Source: Rhizobium sp. CC-YZS058 (GTDB lineage: Bacteria; Pseudomonadota; Alphaproteobacteria; Rhizobiales; Rhizobiaceae). From it: DNA of 64,000 bases. The notes beneath the pieces are model-generated. The model did no database searches and was not told the DNA's origin. It saw nothing but the letters and a program-made list of their open reading frames with translations. A program made the translations under genes and the position numbers. Below, piece by piece: positions 7,008-15,268 of the stretch (position 1 is the stretch's first letter; every line of letters starts with the position of its first letter). Where the stretch lies: assembly GCF_034720595.1 (NCBI RefSeq), contig NZ_JAYESJ010000001.1, forward strand, positions 3,560,001-3,624,000. The letters are read 5' to 3'.

Positions 7008-9065
7008 TCAAGCCGCAAAGATCTTCTGCAGCTCGCGCTCCAGCTGGCTCTGGGAATAGGGCTTGCCAAGGCGCGGCACATCCAGCTCGACGCCTGGCGG
7101 CAGGTCGGCATAGCCGGTTGCCAGCAGCACCGGCATTTGCGGCGCGATCTCGCGGGCAGCAAGCGCCAGTTCCGCCCCTGTCATGCCGGGCATGGAATAA
7201 TCGGTGATCATCAGATCGAAGGGCCCGTCTGCCTGCAGATGGCCCAGCGCATCGCGTCCGGAATTGGCTTCCACCACCTCATGGCCGAGGTCGAGCAGCA
7301 TGTCGGCCGAGCTCATGGCGATCAGCGCGTCATCATCGACCAGCAGAATGCGGCGCGGGCCTTGCGAACCGGCACCGCCGGTCTCTGCGACCGGCTCGAC
7401 GTCGGGTTCGGGCCTGGCCACCACGGCCTGCGTGGAGGCGGGGATCCAGAGTTCCGCCGAGGTGCCTTCGCCCAGCCGGCTTTTCAGCCGCAGCGTTCCT
7501 GAAAGCTGCCGGGCAAGGCCGTGAATCATCGACAGCCCAAGGCCGGTGCCCTTGCCGAGCTCCTTGGTCGAGTAGAAGGGCTCGATCGCCCGTTTCAGCG
7601 TTTCCGCATCCATGCCCGTTCCGCGATCGGTGACGGAGAGCACGACATAGGCGCCGGCCGCCAGGTCCTCGCTTTCCTCGGCTTCAGCCTGGCGCAGCGC
7701 GATGGTGACGAGCCCACCGTCGGGCATGGCGTCGCGGGCATTGACGACGAGGTTCAGCAGAGCAAGCTCGATCTGGTTCGCGTCTGCCATGACCGGCGCA
7801 AGCCCCTGCGGCGCATCGACTTCGATCTGCACCATGGCCCCGACAGAGCGGGCAAGCAGATCCTCGACATCCGACAGCAGCGCGGCGAGATCCACCGCCT
7901 CGATCTTGAGATCCTGCCGGCGGGCAAAGGCGAGCATGCGTTGCGTGAGCGAGGCGCCGCGGCGCGCGCCCTGTTGGGCGCCGTCGATCAGCCGCTCCGC
8001 CTTGGCGTCGCCCGCCACGTGTTTGCGCAGAAGCTCCAGATTGCCGAGCACGGCCATCAGCAGATTGTTGAAATCATGCGCGACGCCGCCGGTCAGTTGG
8101 CCGATGGCCTCCATCTTCTGTGCCTGGCGCAATTGCTCCTCGGCACTCTGCCTCTGCGCAGCCTGCTCGACCGCGGAGGCATGCGCGGCCTTGAGATCGG
8201 CGGTGCGCTCGGCCACACGCTGCTCGAGGATCTCGTTCATCTGGCGGGTCTTGTCCGCCTCGTGGCGCCGTTCGCTGATATCGGCGGTGACGCCGACAAG
8301 ACGGATCGGACGGCCAAGCCGGTCGGAATGGGCCTGCGCGCGGATTTCTACCCAGTGCAGGCTGCCGTCCGGCCAGATGATCCGATATTCGACCGCCGTA
8401 TCCTCTCCCGTCGCCCGGGATTGATCGACACTGGCCTCGACACGCGCCCGGTCCTCCGGATGGATCATCGACCGCCAGCGTTCATAGGGGAAGGCATCGT
8501 CGCCCTGGTGACCGAAGATCGCCTTGCAGGTGGACGAGGTGGTGAGCGTCAGCGTCTGGAGATCGAGCTCCCAGGCGCCGAGCCGGCCGGCGGACAGCGC
8601 CGTCTGCAGCCGCCGCTCGCTCTCATCCAGTTCCAGCATGCGCTGGCGGCCCTCGAACTGGCGCATGCGGCTGCGCAGCGCCGTGCGCACGACGCTGATC
8701 AGCGTCGTGGCGTGGAAAGGGCGCTCCAGAAAGCTGACATTGCCGAGAAGATCCGACATGCGGGCCGCGGCCGGGTTGCGCTCCGGTCCGCCGCCACGAT
8801 GGGTCAGGAGGATAAAGGGCAGATCCGACCAGCTCGGCTGCGCCTCGATCCATGCGGACAGCGCTCTGAGATCTGCAGAGCGAAGAGAATCCTCGACCAC
8901 GAGTGCCAGGGCCACGTCATCGCCGAGCCTCGCCACCAGGGCCCGAAGGTCGCCGACCACCACGGGCGACAGGCCGAGTTCCGTCATCAAAGCGCTGGCG
9001 ACCTGCGCATCGCGGCCGCCGGGCGCCAGGATCAGGGCCGTGAACGCACTGTCAGAATTCACCAT
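7008..9065 (-). CDS. Hybrid sensor histidine kinase (receiver-like, PAS, HisKA, HATPase, receiver)
   Basis: 685 residues from the ATG at 9065, which overlaps the stop of the upstream KaiC-like gene by 14 nt, implying translational coupling. Domains in order: a receiver-like N-terminal fold (about 1-125), a PAS domain with PAC motif (about 145-270; WPDGSLHWVEIRAQ), a coiled coil, HisKA with the phospho-acceptor His in GGVAHDFNNLL (about 330), HATPase_c (NLVVNARDAM, DRGTGM, GKGTGLGLS), and a C-terminal receiver with phospho-acceptor Asp in MITDYSMPGMTG and the Lys of RLGKPY. No transmembrane helix, so it is cytosolic. There is no output domain; phosphate probably passes to a separate partner. 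The tight coupling to the KaiC-like ATPase argues that the two act together. Confidence 0.9.
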   Translation of the reverse strand: MVNSDSAFTALILAPGGRDAQVASALMTELGLSPVVVGDLRALVARLGDDVALALVVEDSLRSADLRALSAWIEAQPSWSDLPFILLTHRGGGPERNPAAARMSDLLGNVSFLERPFHATTLISVVRTALRSRMRQFEGRQRMLELDESERRLQTALSAGRLGAWELDLQTLTLTTSSTCKAIFGHQGDDAFPYERWRSMIHPEDRARVEASVDQSRATGEDTAVEYRIIWPDGSLHWVEIRAQAHSDRLGRPIRLVGVTADISERRHEADKTRQMNEILEQRVAERTADLKAAHASAVEQAAQRQSAEEQLRQAQKMEAIGQLTGGVAHDFNNLLMAVLGNLELLRKHVAGDAKAERLIDGAQQGARRGASLTQRMLAFARRQDLKIEAVDLAALLSDVEDLLARSVGAMVQIEVDAPQGLAPVMADANQIELALLNLVVNARDAMPDGGLVTIALRQAEAEESEDLAAGAYVVLSVTDRGTGMDAETLKRAIEPFYSTKELGKGTGLGLSMIHGLARQLSGTLRLKSRLGEGTSAELWIPASTQAVVARPEPDVEPVAETGGAGSQGPRRILLVDDDALIAMSSADMLLDLGHEVVEANSGRDALGHLQADGPFDLMITDYSMPGMTGAELALAAREIAPQMPVLLATGYADLPPGVELDVPRLGKPYSQSQLERELQKIFAA

Positions 9066-10557
9066 AGCCTGCACTGTCCTGCTTGGGCAGATCCATCCCC
9101 TCGCCGATGATGACCGGCACACCGCGCAACACGCCCTGGAAATTGGTCAGCGCCTTGCCGACGGACAATCCGTCGTTGCTGATGCGAAACTCGCGGATCG
9201 TGTCTTCATGCGGCCCGCTGCGCTTCTTGATCACCGACACCGCGCGCCGAACGCTGCCGAGCGCCTCGAAGTAGCGCAGCAGGATGACCGTATCGGCGAG
9301 ATAGGTCACATCGACCGGCGAGCGCATGTCGCCCACCAGCCCATGCTGGGCGACGGTAAGGAAGGTATTGGTGCCCTGCCGGTTCAGATATTGCAGAAGC
9401 TCGTGCATATGCAGGATGAGGGCGTTTTCCTCCGGCATGGAGGCCTGGTAGCCATTGACGCTGTCGATCACCACCGTCCGCGCCTTGAAGAGGGCCACCC
9501 GTTCGCGCAGACGATGGGAAAACTCGCCGGGCGAGATTTCGGCGGCATCCAGCTGCTCGATGTGAACCAGGCCCTCGTCGCGCAGGCGCTCGAGATCGAA
9601 CCCCATGGTTTGAGTGCGCTTGAACAGCACGCCGAGCTCCTCGTCGAAGACGAAGAGGACGGCACGTTCGCCGCGCGCGACGGCGGCGCTGATGAACTGC
9701 AGGGCGAACAGGCTCTTGCCGGTTCCGGCGGGGCCGATCAGCAGCGTGCTGGTGCCGCGATCGATGCCGCCACCGAGCAGGGCATCGAATTCTGCAATCC
9801 CGCTGGTGAGAAGCGCGCTGTCATAGGCGGCACGATGTTCGAGCGCGCGCAGGCGCGGGAAGACGGCGATGCCGCCGGTGCGGATGACAAAATCATGATA
9901 GCCGCCGCGAAAGGCCTGGCCGCGATACTTGATCACGCGCATGCGCCGGCGTTCCGCGCCATAGTCGGGCGCCAGTTGCTCCAGGTGAACGACCCCGTGG
10001 ACGACGCTGTGCACCGCCTTGTCCCCGTCCTCCGAGGTCATGTCGTCGAGCAGCAGCACGGTTGCGCCCGAGCGGGCAAAGTAGTGCTTGAGCGCCAGGA
10101 TCTGGCGACGATAGCGCAGCGAGCTCTGGGCCAGCAGACGAATCTCCGACAGGCTGTCCAGCACGACGCGATGGGGCTGGCCGCGCTCGAACGCCTCGAA
10201 GATCATCTTGGTGGTTTCGCCAAGCTCGAGATCGGAGGAATAGAGCAGGCTCTGTTGCTGGTCGGCATCGAGAAGCGATTCCGGCGGCACCAGTTCGAAG
10301 ATGTCCACCCCGTCGTCGATCGAAAGCCCATGGGCGGCCGCCGTCTCGCGCAGCTCCGTCTCGGTTTCCGACAACGTGATGTAGAGGCAGCGTTCGCCGC
10401 GCGCCGCGCCTTCGGTCAGGAACTGGAGCGCGATGGTGGTCTTGCCGGTCCCGGGTTCGCCTTGCAGCAAAAACACATGGCGGCGCGAGAACCCGCCGCC
10501 CAGAACGTCATCGAGCCCCGCAATGCCCGTCGCCGCCTTCTCCTCCACGTTCACCAT
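9052..10557 (-). CDS. KaiC-like double-domain RecA-family ATPase
   Basis: 501 residues from the ATG at 10557 (GAGG eight bases upstream). It has two KaiC-type ATPase domains. Domain 1 (about 10-235) has Walker A GEPGTGKTT, Walker B-like RVVLDSLSEI and acidic residues in LSETETELRE. Domain 2 (about 245-480) has Walker A GPAGTGKS, TVVIDSVNGY and the Glu pair in FVFDEELGVLF. Cyanobacterial KaiC is the clock protein, but proteobacterial relatives next to histidine kinases are usually not tied to a KaiA/KaiB clock, and no kaiB is seen here. It is followed by the hybrid kinase with a 14-nt overlap. A role in stress or signalling output through that kinase is inference. Confidence 0.88.
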   Translation of the reverse strand: MVNVEEKAATGIAGLDDVLGGGFSRRHVFLLQGEPGTGKTTIALQFLTEGAARGERCLYITLSETETELRETAAAHGLSIDDGVDIFELVPPESLLDADQQQSLLYSSDLELGETTKMIFEAFERGQPHRVVLDSLSEIRLLAQSSLRYRRQILALKHYFARSGATVLLLDDMTSEDGDKAVHSVVHGVVHLEQLAPDYGAERRRMRVIKYRGQAFRGGYHDFVIRTGGIAVFPRLRALEHRAAYDSALLTSGIAEFDALLGGGIDRGTSTLLIGPAGTGKSLFALQFISAAVARGERAVLFVFDEELGVLFKRTQTMGFDLERLRDEGLVHIEQLDAAEISPGEFSHRLRERVALFKARTVVIDSVNGYQASMPEENALILHMHELLQYLNRQGTNTFLTVAQHGLVGDMRSPVDVTYLADTVILLRYFEALGSVRRAVSVIKKRSGPHEDTIREFRISNDGLSVGKALTNFQGVLRGVPVIIGEGMDLPKQDSAGYGEF

Positions 10558-10656
10558 TCCATCGACCTCGCTGCACAAGGCCCATATATACGGTGCGGCC
10601 TACCGATGAACAGTTGTGGACACAGGCATTTTATCGCCGGTGAGGTGGTGGCGGCG

Positions 10657-11523
10657 TCAGGCCGGGCCCGCCTGCGGAACCATCCGCGCCACGATCAGCC
10701 GCTCCAGCGCCGCGCTGACCTCCGCATCCGCACCGCGCCGGCGCAGCAGTACGAACTCGGCATCGGGGAGTGCGGGAAGGTCCGCCGCCGGCACCTCCTT
10801 GAGGCCGGAGGGCGCCATACTGCGCGGTTGGACGAGCAGGCCCATGCCCGCCCGCGCCGCGGCCGTAAGCCCGGCAAGGCTCGAACAGGTACAGACGATG
10901 CGCCAGGCGCGCCGGTCGCGGTCGAGCGCCTCCTGTGCGGCGCGGCGGGTGATGGAGGGCGGCGGGAAGGCGATGAGCGGCAACGCCTCGGAACGGGCGA
11001 GCATGGCGGCGGGATCGCGCGCCAGCCAGACGAGCGGCTCGCGATAGAGCAAACGTCCGTGGCTTTCTCCCGGATGCCGCTTGGCAAAGACAAGGTCCAG
11101 ATCGCCGGCATCCTGCATCTGCCGCAGCGGCTCGCTGAGCGCCACTGTCATTTCCAGATCGATGAGCGGGTACTGGCGGATGAACTCCGCCAGGATCTCC
11201 GTTAGACGGTTCTCGACCACGTCCTCCGACACGCCGAGCCTGAGCCGCCCGCGCAGCCGCGTTTCGCCGAAGAGAGCGGCAACCCCGCGATCGAGCTCCA
11301 GCATGCGGCGCGCTGGGCCGAGCAGCGCCTCGCCATCAGCGGTCAGGCGCAAGTGGTGGGTATCCCGCACCACCAGCCTGCGGCCGAGCGCCTTCTCAAG
11401 CCGCTGGATATGCTGGGTGACTGTCGACTGACCGATGGCGAGCCGCTGTGCGGCCTCGGTAAAACTGCCGGTCTGGTGGAGCATGAGGAAACTGGAGAGA
11501 TGGGTGAGGTTGAGCGGGTCCAT
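10657..11523 (-). CDS. LysR family transcriptional regulator
   Basis: 288 residues, ATG start. The N-terminal winged helix-turn-helix is typical (LTHLSSFLMLHQTGSFTEAA, then IGQSTVTQHIQRLEKALGRRL, residues about 6-60), followed by the two-lobe effector-binding domain. It is transcribed divergently from the YfeH-like transporter with 93 bp between start codons, the usual arrangement for a LysR protein controlling its neighbour. The effector is not evident; regulation of the transporter is inferred from position. Confidence 0.88.
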   Translation of the reverse strand: MDPLNLTHLSSFLMLHQTGSFTEAAQRLAIGQSTVTQHIQRLEKALGRRLVVRDTHHLRLTADGEALLGPARRMLELDRGVAALFGETRLRGRLRLGVSEDVVENRLTEILAEFIRQYPLIDLEMTVALSEPLRQMQDAGDLDLVFAKRHPGESHGRLLYREPLVWLARDPAAMLARSEALPLIAFPPPSITRRAAQEALDRDRRAWRIVCTCSSLAGLTAAARAGMGLLVQPRSMAPSGLKEVPAADLPALPDAEFVLLRRRGADAEVSAALERLIVARMVPQAGPA

Positions 11524-11616
11524 CGTGAATCATGATAGCTGTTAGTGTTTGCATTGCGTTTTATGATAGGCGATGAGGCGGGCACGAGCGAGACCGATCG
11601 AAAGAAAGACATTCCC

Positions 11617-12624
11617 ATGCGCCGCTTCCTGCCCGACAGTTTCACCATTCTTCTTGTGGCAACGGTGGTGCTGGCGTCGTTTCTGCCGATCCATGGTGCG
11701 GCAGCGGACGCGTTCGGCGTTGCGACCAATATCGCCATCGGTCTCCTGTTCTTCCTGCATGGCGCCCGCCTGTCGCGCGAGACAGTGGTGGCCGGCACGC
11801 TGCACTGGCGGCTGCACCTGACGATCCTTGCGACGACCTTCGTTCTCTTTCCGCTGATCGGGCTGGCGCTCGGCCATCTGCCGGAAAGCCTGCTGGCGCC
11901 GTCGCTCTCGACCGGACTGCTCTTCCTCTGCGTCCTGCCGTCGACCGTGCAGTCGTCCATCGCCTTCACCTCCATGGCCGGCGGCAATGTGCCGGCGGCG
12001 ATCGTGGCCGCCTCCGGCTCCAACATTCTCGGCATGTTCCTGACGCCGCTTCTGACCGGCATTCTGCTTTCCACCACCGGTGGCCAGGGGTTCTCGTGGT
12101 CGGCGCTGCAGAGCATCCTGCTGCAGCTGCTGCTGCCCTTCCTCGCCGGACAGCTGCTGCAGCCCTGGATCGGCGGCTGGGTGCGGGCGCGCAAGGGCCT
12201 GCTCTGGCCGGTCGATCGTGGCTCGATCCTGATGGTCGTCTATCTCGCCTTCTCCGAAGCGGTGATGGAGGGGCTCTGGCATCGCTATTCGGCGCGGGAC
12301 ATCGCAACCGTGGTACTGCTCGACATGGCGCTTCTCGCAGTCGTTCTCTGCATCACCATGTTCGGCAGCCGCCTGCTCGGCTTCTCGAAGGAAGATGAGA
12401 TCACCATCACCTTCTGCGGCTCGAAGAAGTCTCTTGCGAGCGGGGTGCCGATGGCCAATGCCATCTTCGCCCACCAACCGGTGTCGATCGGCGCGATCGT
12501 GCTGCCGATCATGCTGTTCCACCAGATCCAGCTGATGGCCTGCGCCGTGATCGCGCAGTCCTATGCCGCCCGCCGCAAGGCACGGGACGCAGCCGCCGCC
12601 GAGGCGGCGGCGAAGGTGGCGTGA
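11617..12624 (+). CDS. Bile acid:sodium symporter-like transporter (YfeH/SBF-like family)
   Basis: 335 residues from the ATG at 11617 (MRRFLPDSFTI), preferred over an upstream in-frame start because it follows a purine-rich site and fits the family N-terminus. About ten hydrophobic helices cover the whole length. Family features include FFLHGARLSRE, an early SSIAFTSMAGGN segment and a late FCGSKKSLASGVPMANAIF segment, both rich in small polar residues as expected of the crossover substrate/Na+ site. The substrate is unknown; relatives include E. coli YfeH. It is divergent from a LysR regulator that probably controls it. Confidence 0.82.
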   Translation: MRRFLPDSFTILLVATVVLASFLPIHGAAADAFGVATNIAIGLLFFLHGARLSRETVVAGTLHWRLHLTILATTFVLFPLIGLALGHLPESLLAPSLSTGLLFLCVLPSTVQSSIAFTSMAGGNVPAAIVAASGSNILGMFLTPLLTGILLSTTGGQGFSWSALQSILLQLLLPFLAGQLLQPWIGGWVRARKGLLWPVDRGSILMVVYLAFSEAVMEGLWHRYSARDIATVVLLDMALLAVVLCITMFGSRLLGFSKEDEITITFCGSKKSLASGVPMANAIFAHQPVSIGAIVLPIMLFHQIQLMACAVIAQSYAARRKARDAAAAEAAAKVA

Positions 12625-12630
12625 CGGGGC

Positions 12631-13386
12631 TCAGATCGTCTGGGCGGCGTTGATCGAGGAGACGAACTGGCGGGTGCGCTCCTCACGCGGATTGCGGAAG
12701 ATTTCCGCAGCGGGTCCGGTCTCGACCACGCGGCCGGCTTCCAGAAACACAGCCGCATTGGCCACTCTGGACGCCAGACGCAGGTCATGCGTAGCCATGA
12801 CCATGGTCGTGCCCTCCCGCGCCAGCGTGCTCAGCACCTCCACCACCTCGGCCGAAAGCTCGGGATCGAGCGCCGAGGTCGGCTCGTCGCAGAGCAGAAC
12901 CCGTGGCGAGGGTGCCAGCGCCCGTGCGATCGCGACGCGCTGCTGCTGGCCGCCGGACAGGTTTGCCGGCCAGGCATCCGCCTTCTGCGCCATGCCCACC
13001 TTGGCAAGCAGGTCTTCCGCCCGCCGGCGAGCCTTTTCCTTCGGCCATTTCTCGACGACCAGCAGGCCTTCCATGACATTCTCGATCGCCGTGCGATGCG
13101 GGAAGAGCTGGAAATTCTGGAACACCATGCCCGTTTGCCGCCGCAGCGCCTGGACCGTGCTCCAGGGCACCCGCCTGCCCGGCGCAAACTCGGCCACCGC
13201 CTCGCCGATCACCACGCGACCGGCGGTCGGCGGCTCCAGGAGGTTGATGCAGCGCAGGAGCGTGCTCTTTCCGCCGCCAGACGGCCCGACCAGTGCGGTG
13301 ACGCTGCCTTCCGCGAAGGTGAGGGAGATATCCCGGAGGATGACGGCATCGCCGAAACGTTTCTCGATCCCGGTAAGCGCGATCAT
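12631..13386 (-). CDS. tcyN: Amino-acid (cystine-type) ABC transporter ATP-binding protein
   Basis: 251 residues from the ATG at 13386. Walker A is GPSGGGKST, the signature LSGGQQQRVAIARAL, Walker B VLLCDEPTSALD and the H-loop ATHD; all are intact. It is a polar amino-acid type ATPase (GlnQ/YecC class). The ATG overlaps the permease stop by 4 nt (ATGA), so the two are translationally coupled. The binding protein upstream resembles cystine-binding FliY/TcyJ, hence the tcyN assignment by context. It couples ATP hydrolysis to import at the inner membrane. A longer open frame continues upstream in this phase but crosses the permease gene and is not coding. Confidence 0.8.
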   Translation of the reverse strand: MIALTGIEKRFGDAVILRDISLTFAEGSVTALVGPSGGGKSTLLRCINLLEPPTAGRVVIGEAVAEFAPGRRVPWSTVQALRRQTGMVFQNFQLFPHRTAIENVMEGLLVVEKWPKEKARRRAEDLLAKVGMAQKADAWPANLSGGQQQRVAIARALAPSPRVLLCDEPTSALDPELSAEVVEVLSTLAREGTTMVMATHDLRLASRVANAAVFLEAGRVVETGPAAEIFRNPREERTRQFVSSINAAQTI

Positions 13387-14063
13387 CGGTTGGCCTCCAC
13401 CATGCCGCCATAGCGGGCAAAGCGCGTTTCGAGCCGTGCCTGCAGGGCGGACAGGACCGAGCTCATGACGAGATAGATCAGCGCTGCCTCGATATAGAGG
13501 ATCAGCGGCTCGTAGGTTGCCGCGACGATGCGCTGGGCGGACTGGAAGAGCTCGGGCACCGTGATGGCGGCGGCGAGCGATGTGTCCTTGACCAGCGAGA
13601 TGAACGTATTGGACAGCGGCGGCACGGCGACGCGCGCGGCCTGCGGCAGAATGGTCCGGCGCATGGCCTGCGACCAGCTCATGCCCGTCGAATAGGCCGC
13701 TTCCCACTGGCCGCGCGCGACGGAGGATATGGCAGCGCGGATGATCTCGGACGTATAGGCGCCGATATTGAGCGTAAAGCCGATCAGTGCCGCCGGAAAG
13801 GCATCGAGCAGAATGCCGATGCTCGGCAGGCCGTAGAAGATGACGAAGAGCTGGACCAGCAGCGGCGTGCCGCGAATGATCCAGACATAGAAGCGTGCGA
13901 GCGACGCGACCGGCTTCGGCCCGAACAGGCGGGCAACCGCCGTCAGCAGGCCCAGGGCCAGGCCGAGCGTGAAGCTCAGCAATGTCAGCGGCACGGTGAA
14001 CCTGATGCCGGCCCACAAGAGGGTCGGCAGGGAATCGATCATCAATTGCAGCCAATGCGGCAC
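13383..14063 (-). CDS. tcyL: Amino-acid (cystine-type) ABC transporter permease
   Basis: 226 residues with a GTG start at 14063; an ATG seven codons later is an alternative. It is a His/Glu/Gln permease-family protein with about five membrane helices. The EAA loop that contacts the ATPase is visible as GQWEAAYSTGMSWSQAMRRT, and the family motif WIIRGTPLLVQLFVIFYGLP is near residue 62. It lies between the binding protein (about 160 bp upstream, separated by a stem-loop) and the ATPase (4-nt overlap). It probably forms a homodimeric channel. The substrate assignment comes from the binding protein. Confidence 0.82.
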   Translation of the reverse strand: MPHWLQLMIDSLPTLLWAGIRFTVPLTLLSFTLGLALGLLTAVARLFGPKPVASLARFYVWIIRGTPLLVQLFVIFYGLPSIGILLDAFPAALIGFTLNIGAYTSEIIRAAISSVARGQWEAAYSTGMSWSQAMRRTILPQAARVAVPPLSNTFISLVKDTSLAAAITVPELFQSAQRIVAATYEPLILYIEAALIYLVMSSVLSALQARLETRFARYGGMVEANR

Positions 14064-14168
14064 GGCGGATCTCGTTCTGGGAGCCGGCGACCGACCAGCG
14101 GGAGGCGGGCCAGTCTATCGCGGCTGAGGGGCGGCAAAGGCAGAATGACGGAAGTTTCGACTGACGGA

Positions 14169-14198
14169 AAGAGGGAGGCGACGGTCCGCCTCCCTCTT
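14169..14198 (-). terminator. Stem-loop between the binding-protein and permease genes (attenuator-like)
   Basis: A perfect 12-bp stem (AAGAGGGAGGCG paired with CGCCTCCCTCTT) around a 6-nt loop, lying 24 nt after the binding-protein stop and followed on the minus strand by a short TTTCC tract. Intercistronic hairpins of this kind often stabilise the upstream message or partly terminate, giving more binding protein than permease. Confidence 0.6.
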
Positions 14199-14221
14199 CC
14201 GAGAGATCGCCTCGGGCGCGC

Positions 14222-14995
14222 CTACTTGGAAACGTCCTGGCCGAAATACTTGTCGGAGATCGTCTTGTAGGTGCCATCGGCCTTGATGTCGGCCAGGGCC
14301 TTGTTGATGGCGGCCACCAGATCCTCGTCGCCCTTGCGCAGGATGATGCCCGAATAGTCGGCATCCGGCTTTTCCGCCACGACCGTCACCGGCGCCTGCG
14401 GCTGCTGCTTCTTGAAATCGAGGAAGGAGAGGCTGTCATTGATGGTGGCGTCCGCGCGGCGTGTCAGCACCAGCTGGATCGACTGGTCGAACCCGTCCGT
14501 GCCGACCAGTTCCGCACCGGCGGCCTCGGCAAGCTTGCCGAAATTGCTGGTCAGGGACTGCGCCGATTTCTTGCCCTTCAGATCCTCGAAGCTCTTGATG
14601 TCCTCATTGCCTTCCCGCACGATCAGCACGGCCTTGGATGCGATATAGGGCTCGGAGAAGGCGTATTTCTGCTTGCGCGCCTCGGTGATACCGACCTGGT
14701 TGATCACCACGTCGTAACGCTTGGCGTCCAGACCGGCGATCAGCCCATCCCACTTGCCTTCGATGAACTCGGCTTTGACGCCGAGCTTCTCGGCCACCGC
14801 GCGGCCGATTTCGACATCGAAGCCGACCAGCTCGTTGCTGGAATTGTGGAAGGTGAAGGGGGAATAGGTGCCCTCGGTGCCGATCCGGATCGTGCCCGCC
14901 GATTTGATGGCATCGAGGTTCTCGCCGGCGAGGGCCGGCAGGGTGGCCGCAGCCTGGATGAGGAGGGCAGCGGCAAGGGGCTTCAGCCAGCGCAT
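14222..14995 (-). CDS. tcyJ: Amino-acid (cystine-type) ABC transporter substrate-binding protein
   Basis: 257 residues, ATG preceded by AAAGGA. Sec signal peptide with cleavage likely after TLPALA-G (residue 23). The mature protein is a family-3 periplasmic binding protein: IRIGTEGTYSPFTFHN, GFDVEIGRAVAEKLG, GKWDGLIAGLDAKRYDVVIN and the FSEPYI element. The GKWDGLIAGLDAKRYDVVIN stretch closely follows cystine-binding FliY/TcyJ proteins, so L-cystine or a related sulfur amino acid is the best guess. It is the first gene of the operon with the permease and ATPase. Confidence 0.8.
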   Translation of the reverse strand: MRWLKPLAAALLIQAAATLPALAGENLDAIKSAGTIRIGTEGTYSPFTFHNSSNELVGFDVEIGRAVAEKLGVKAEFIEGKWDGLIAGLDAKRYDVVINQVGITEARKQKYAFSEPYIASKAVLIVREGNEDIKSFEDLKGKKSAQSLTSNFGKLAEAAGAELVGTDGFDQSIQLVLTRRADATINDSLSFLDFKKQQPQAPVTVVAEKPDADYSGIILRKGDEDLVAAINKALADIKADGTYKTISDKYFGQDVSK

Positions 14996-15066
14996 GGCAT
15001 TTCCTTTCAGAGGGTGTCGATGCCCCTGTCATCTAGGAAAGCAGACGCGATCGGAGGAGAGAAAAA

Positions 15067-15104
15067 CGCAAAAATTTGCGGCGAATGAGAAAAAATTACT
15101 CATT
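15067..15104 (-). promoter_or_regulatory. Candidate operators upstream of the cystine-type ABC operon
   Basis: An AT-rich stretch 70-110 bp ahead of the binding-protein start holds two inverted repeats: CGCAAA-AA-TTTGCG (15067-15080) and AATGAG-N9-CTCATT (15084-15104). These are dimeric-regulator-like sites that could control the operon, for example by a sulfur-responsive LysR-type protein. Binding is inference. Confidence 0.4.
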
Positions 15105-15120
15105 TCCGCCGGAGCATGGG

Positions 15121-15136
15121 CGTGGCTTAAGCCACG
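15121..15136. promoter_or_regulatory. Perfect 16-bp palindrome
   Basis: CGTGGCTTAAGCCACG reads identically on both strands. It lies between the divergent cystine-type operon and the first RTX gene, about 130 bp from either start. It may be a regulator site or a small hairpin; no partner sequence elsewhere was noticed. Confidence 0.4.
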
Positions 15137-15268
15137 GATTTCCAAACGGCTTCGAGCCTAACCGGAGAGGGTAGATCTTCCCGGCCTCACAATTTAAGGC
15201 AGAATCGAGACACTCTTGCCATAAACGCTCGGTAAGTGCCGACCTGCAAAGCAATGTGGAGAGACCCT

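Noticed and set aside
8524..11205. An open frame of nearly 900 codons on the plus strand
   Set aside because: It runs antisense through the kinase, KaiC-like and LysR genes, which have clear domains and ribosome-binding sites. Long antisense frames are expected at this GC content.
13387..14364. Upstream extension of the tcyN frame to give a 577-residue protein
   Set aside because: The extension crosses the permease gene in another phase and the ATPase has a natural ATG at 13386 with a 4-nt overlap.
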